Assembly: GCA_963830565.1 (NCBI GenBank)
Contig: CAWHMO010000012.1
Coordinates: forward strand, 43,371 to 107,370
DNA: 64,000 nucleotides
Source of the DNA: DATFDN01 sp963830565
GTDB lineage: Bacteria; Pseudomonadota; Alphaproteobacteria; Acetobacterales; Acetobacteraceae
Direction: 5' to 3'
Both the position numbers and the translations under genes were made by a program. The notes under the pieces are model-generated. The model saw only the letters and a list, made by a program, of their open reading frames with translations. It was not told the DNA's origin and made no database searches. Position 1 is the first letter of the stretch. Every line of letters begins with the position of its first letter. Of the stretch, positions 63,939 through 64,000 are shown one piece after another.

Positions 63939-64000
63939 CCTGCGAACGGCAATTGTCCTGACAATGCCACGACAGGTAGGGATCCTACAACCCGGGTACG

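Overview
The DNA is GC-rich (close to 70% by eye) and has alphaproteobacterial gene content. This includes an HPr kinase / RapZ / EIIA-Man-like / HPr / enzyme I block without sugar permease genes, a hisZ...purA neighbourhood, rlmH near gpmI and an EnvC-like gene, and many acyl-CoA and organic-acid enzymes. An Acetobacteraceae-like member of the Rhodospirillales is my best guess; this is inference from gene content. No rRNA, tRNA or CRISPR was seen. Layout: 1-12.4 kb is metabolic (transporter end, minus-strand glycosyltransferase/CobW/WD40/aldo-keto reductase/esterase run, then plus-strand thiolase, GST, AhpD-like, alanine dehydrogenase, esterase and NAD synthetase). 12.4-16.6 kb holds a decayed carboxylesterase and a large RTX-type secreted protein. 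16.7-20.8 kb is the regulatory phosphotransfer operon. 20.9-33.3 kb is mostly housekeeping and fatty-acid metabolism: dehydratase, enoyl-CoA hydratase, SWIB, RidA, rlmH, gpmI, EnvC-like, an EAL phosphodiesterase, a broken MFS gene, acyl-CoA dehydrogenase and a ketopantoate-reductase-like enzyme. 33.5-42.3 kb carries recQ, an NTF2-like protein, an NHL-repeat protein, a haloacid dehalogenase, an oxidoreductase with a divergent MmyB-type regulator, and an FAH hydrolase / acyl-CoA ligase pair. 42.3-56 kb is the accessory zone. 56-64 kb returns to core genes (hisZ, purA) with an adenylate cyclase-FGE fusion, a DUF4399 protein, a sulfotransferase, an RTX fragment and an AraC regulator. The accessory zone is the most interesting part. 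An AlgI-like MBOAT acyltransferase gene (its SGNH/AlgJ-like partner lies directly downstream) has been split into three pieces. One cut is a complete 5,013-bp transposon (44029-49041) with 21-bp terminal inverted repeats, an 11-bp flanking direct repeat, an ISXO2/IS1595-type transposase and a cargo of about eight small genes. The other cut is a decayed IS66 element bordered by a bizarre A-rich tract. Next to it lie a decayed TumE-like toxin/antitoxin pair and a membrane-protein gene cleanly interrupted by a 1,475-bp IS66 element (8-bp target duplication), whose transposase carries one in-frame amber codon. The interrupted membrane protein and one cargo protein of the 5-kb transposon share the same architecture. 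A second theme is indels: cobW, a GST, ald, recQ, an NTF2-like gene, the NHL gene, purA, the sulfotransferase and the AraC gene each appear to need one or more small frame corrections. purA is essential for de novo purine synthesis, so much of this probably reflects draft-quality sequence rather than biology. The carboxylesterase and one MFS gene also have internal deletions and look like true pseudogenes or assembly collapses.
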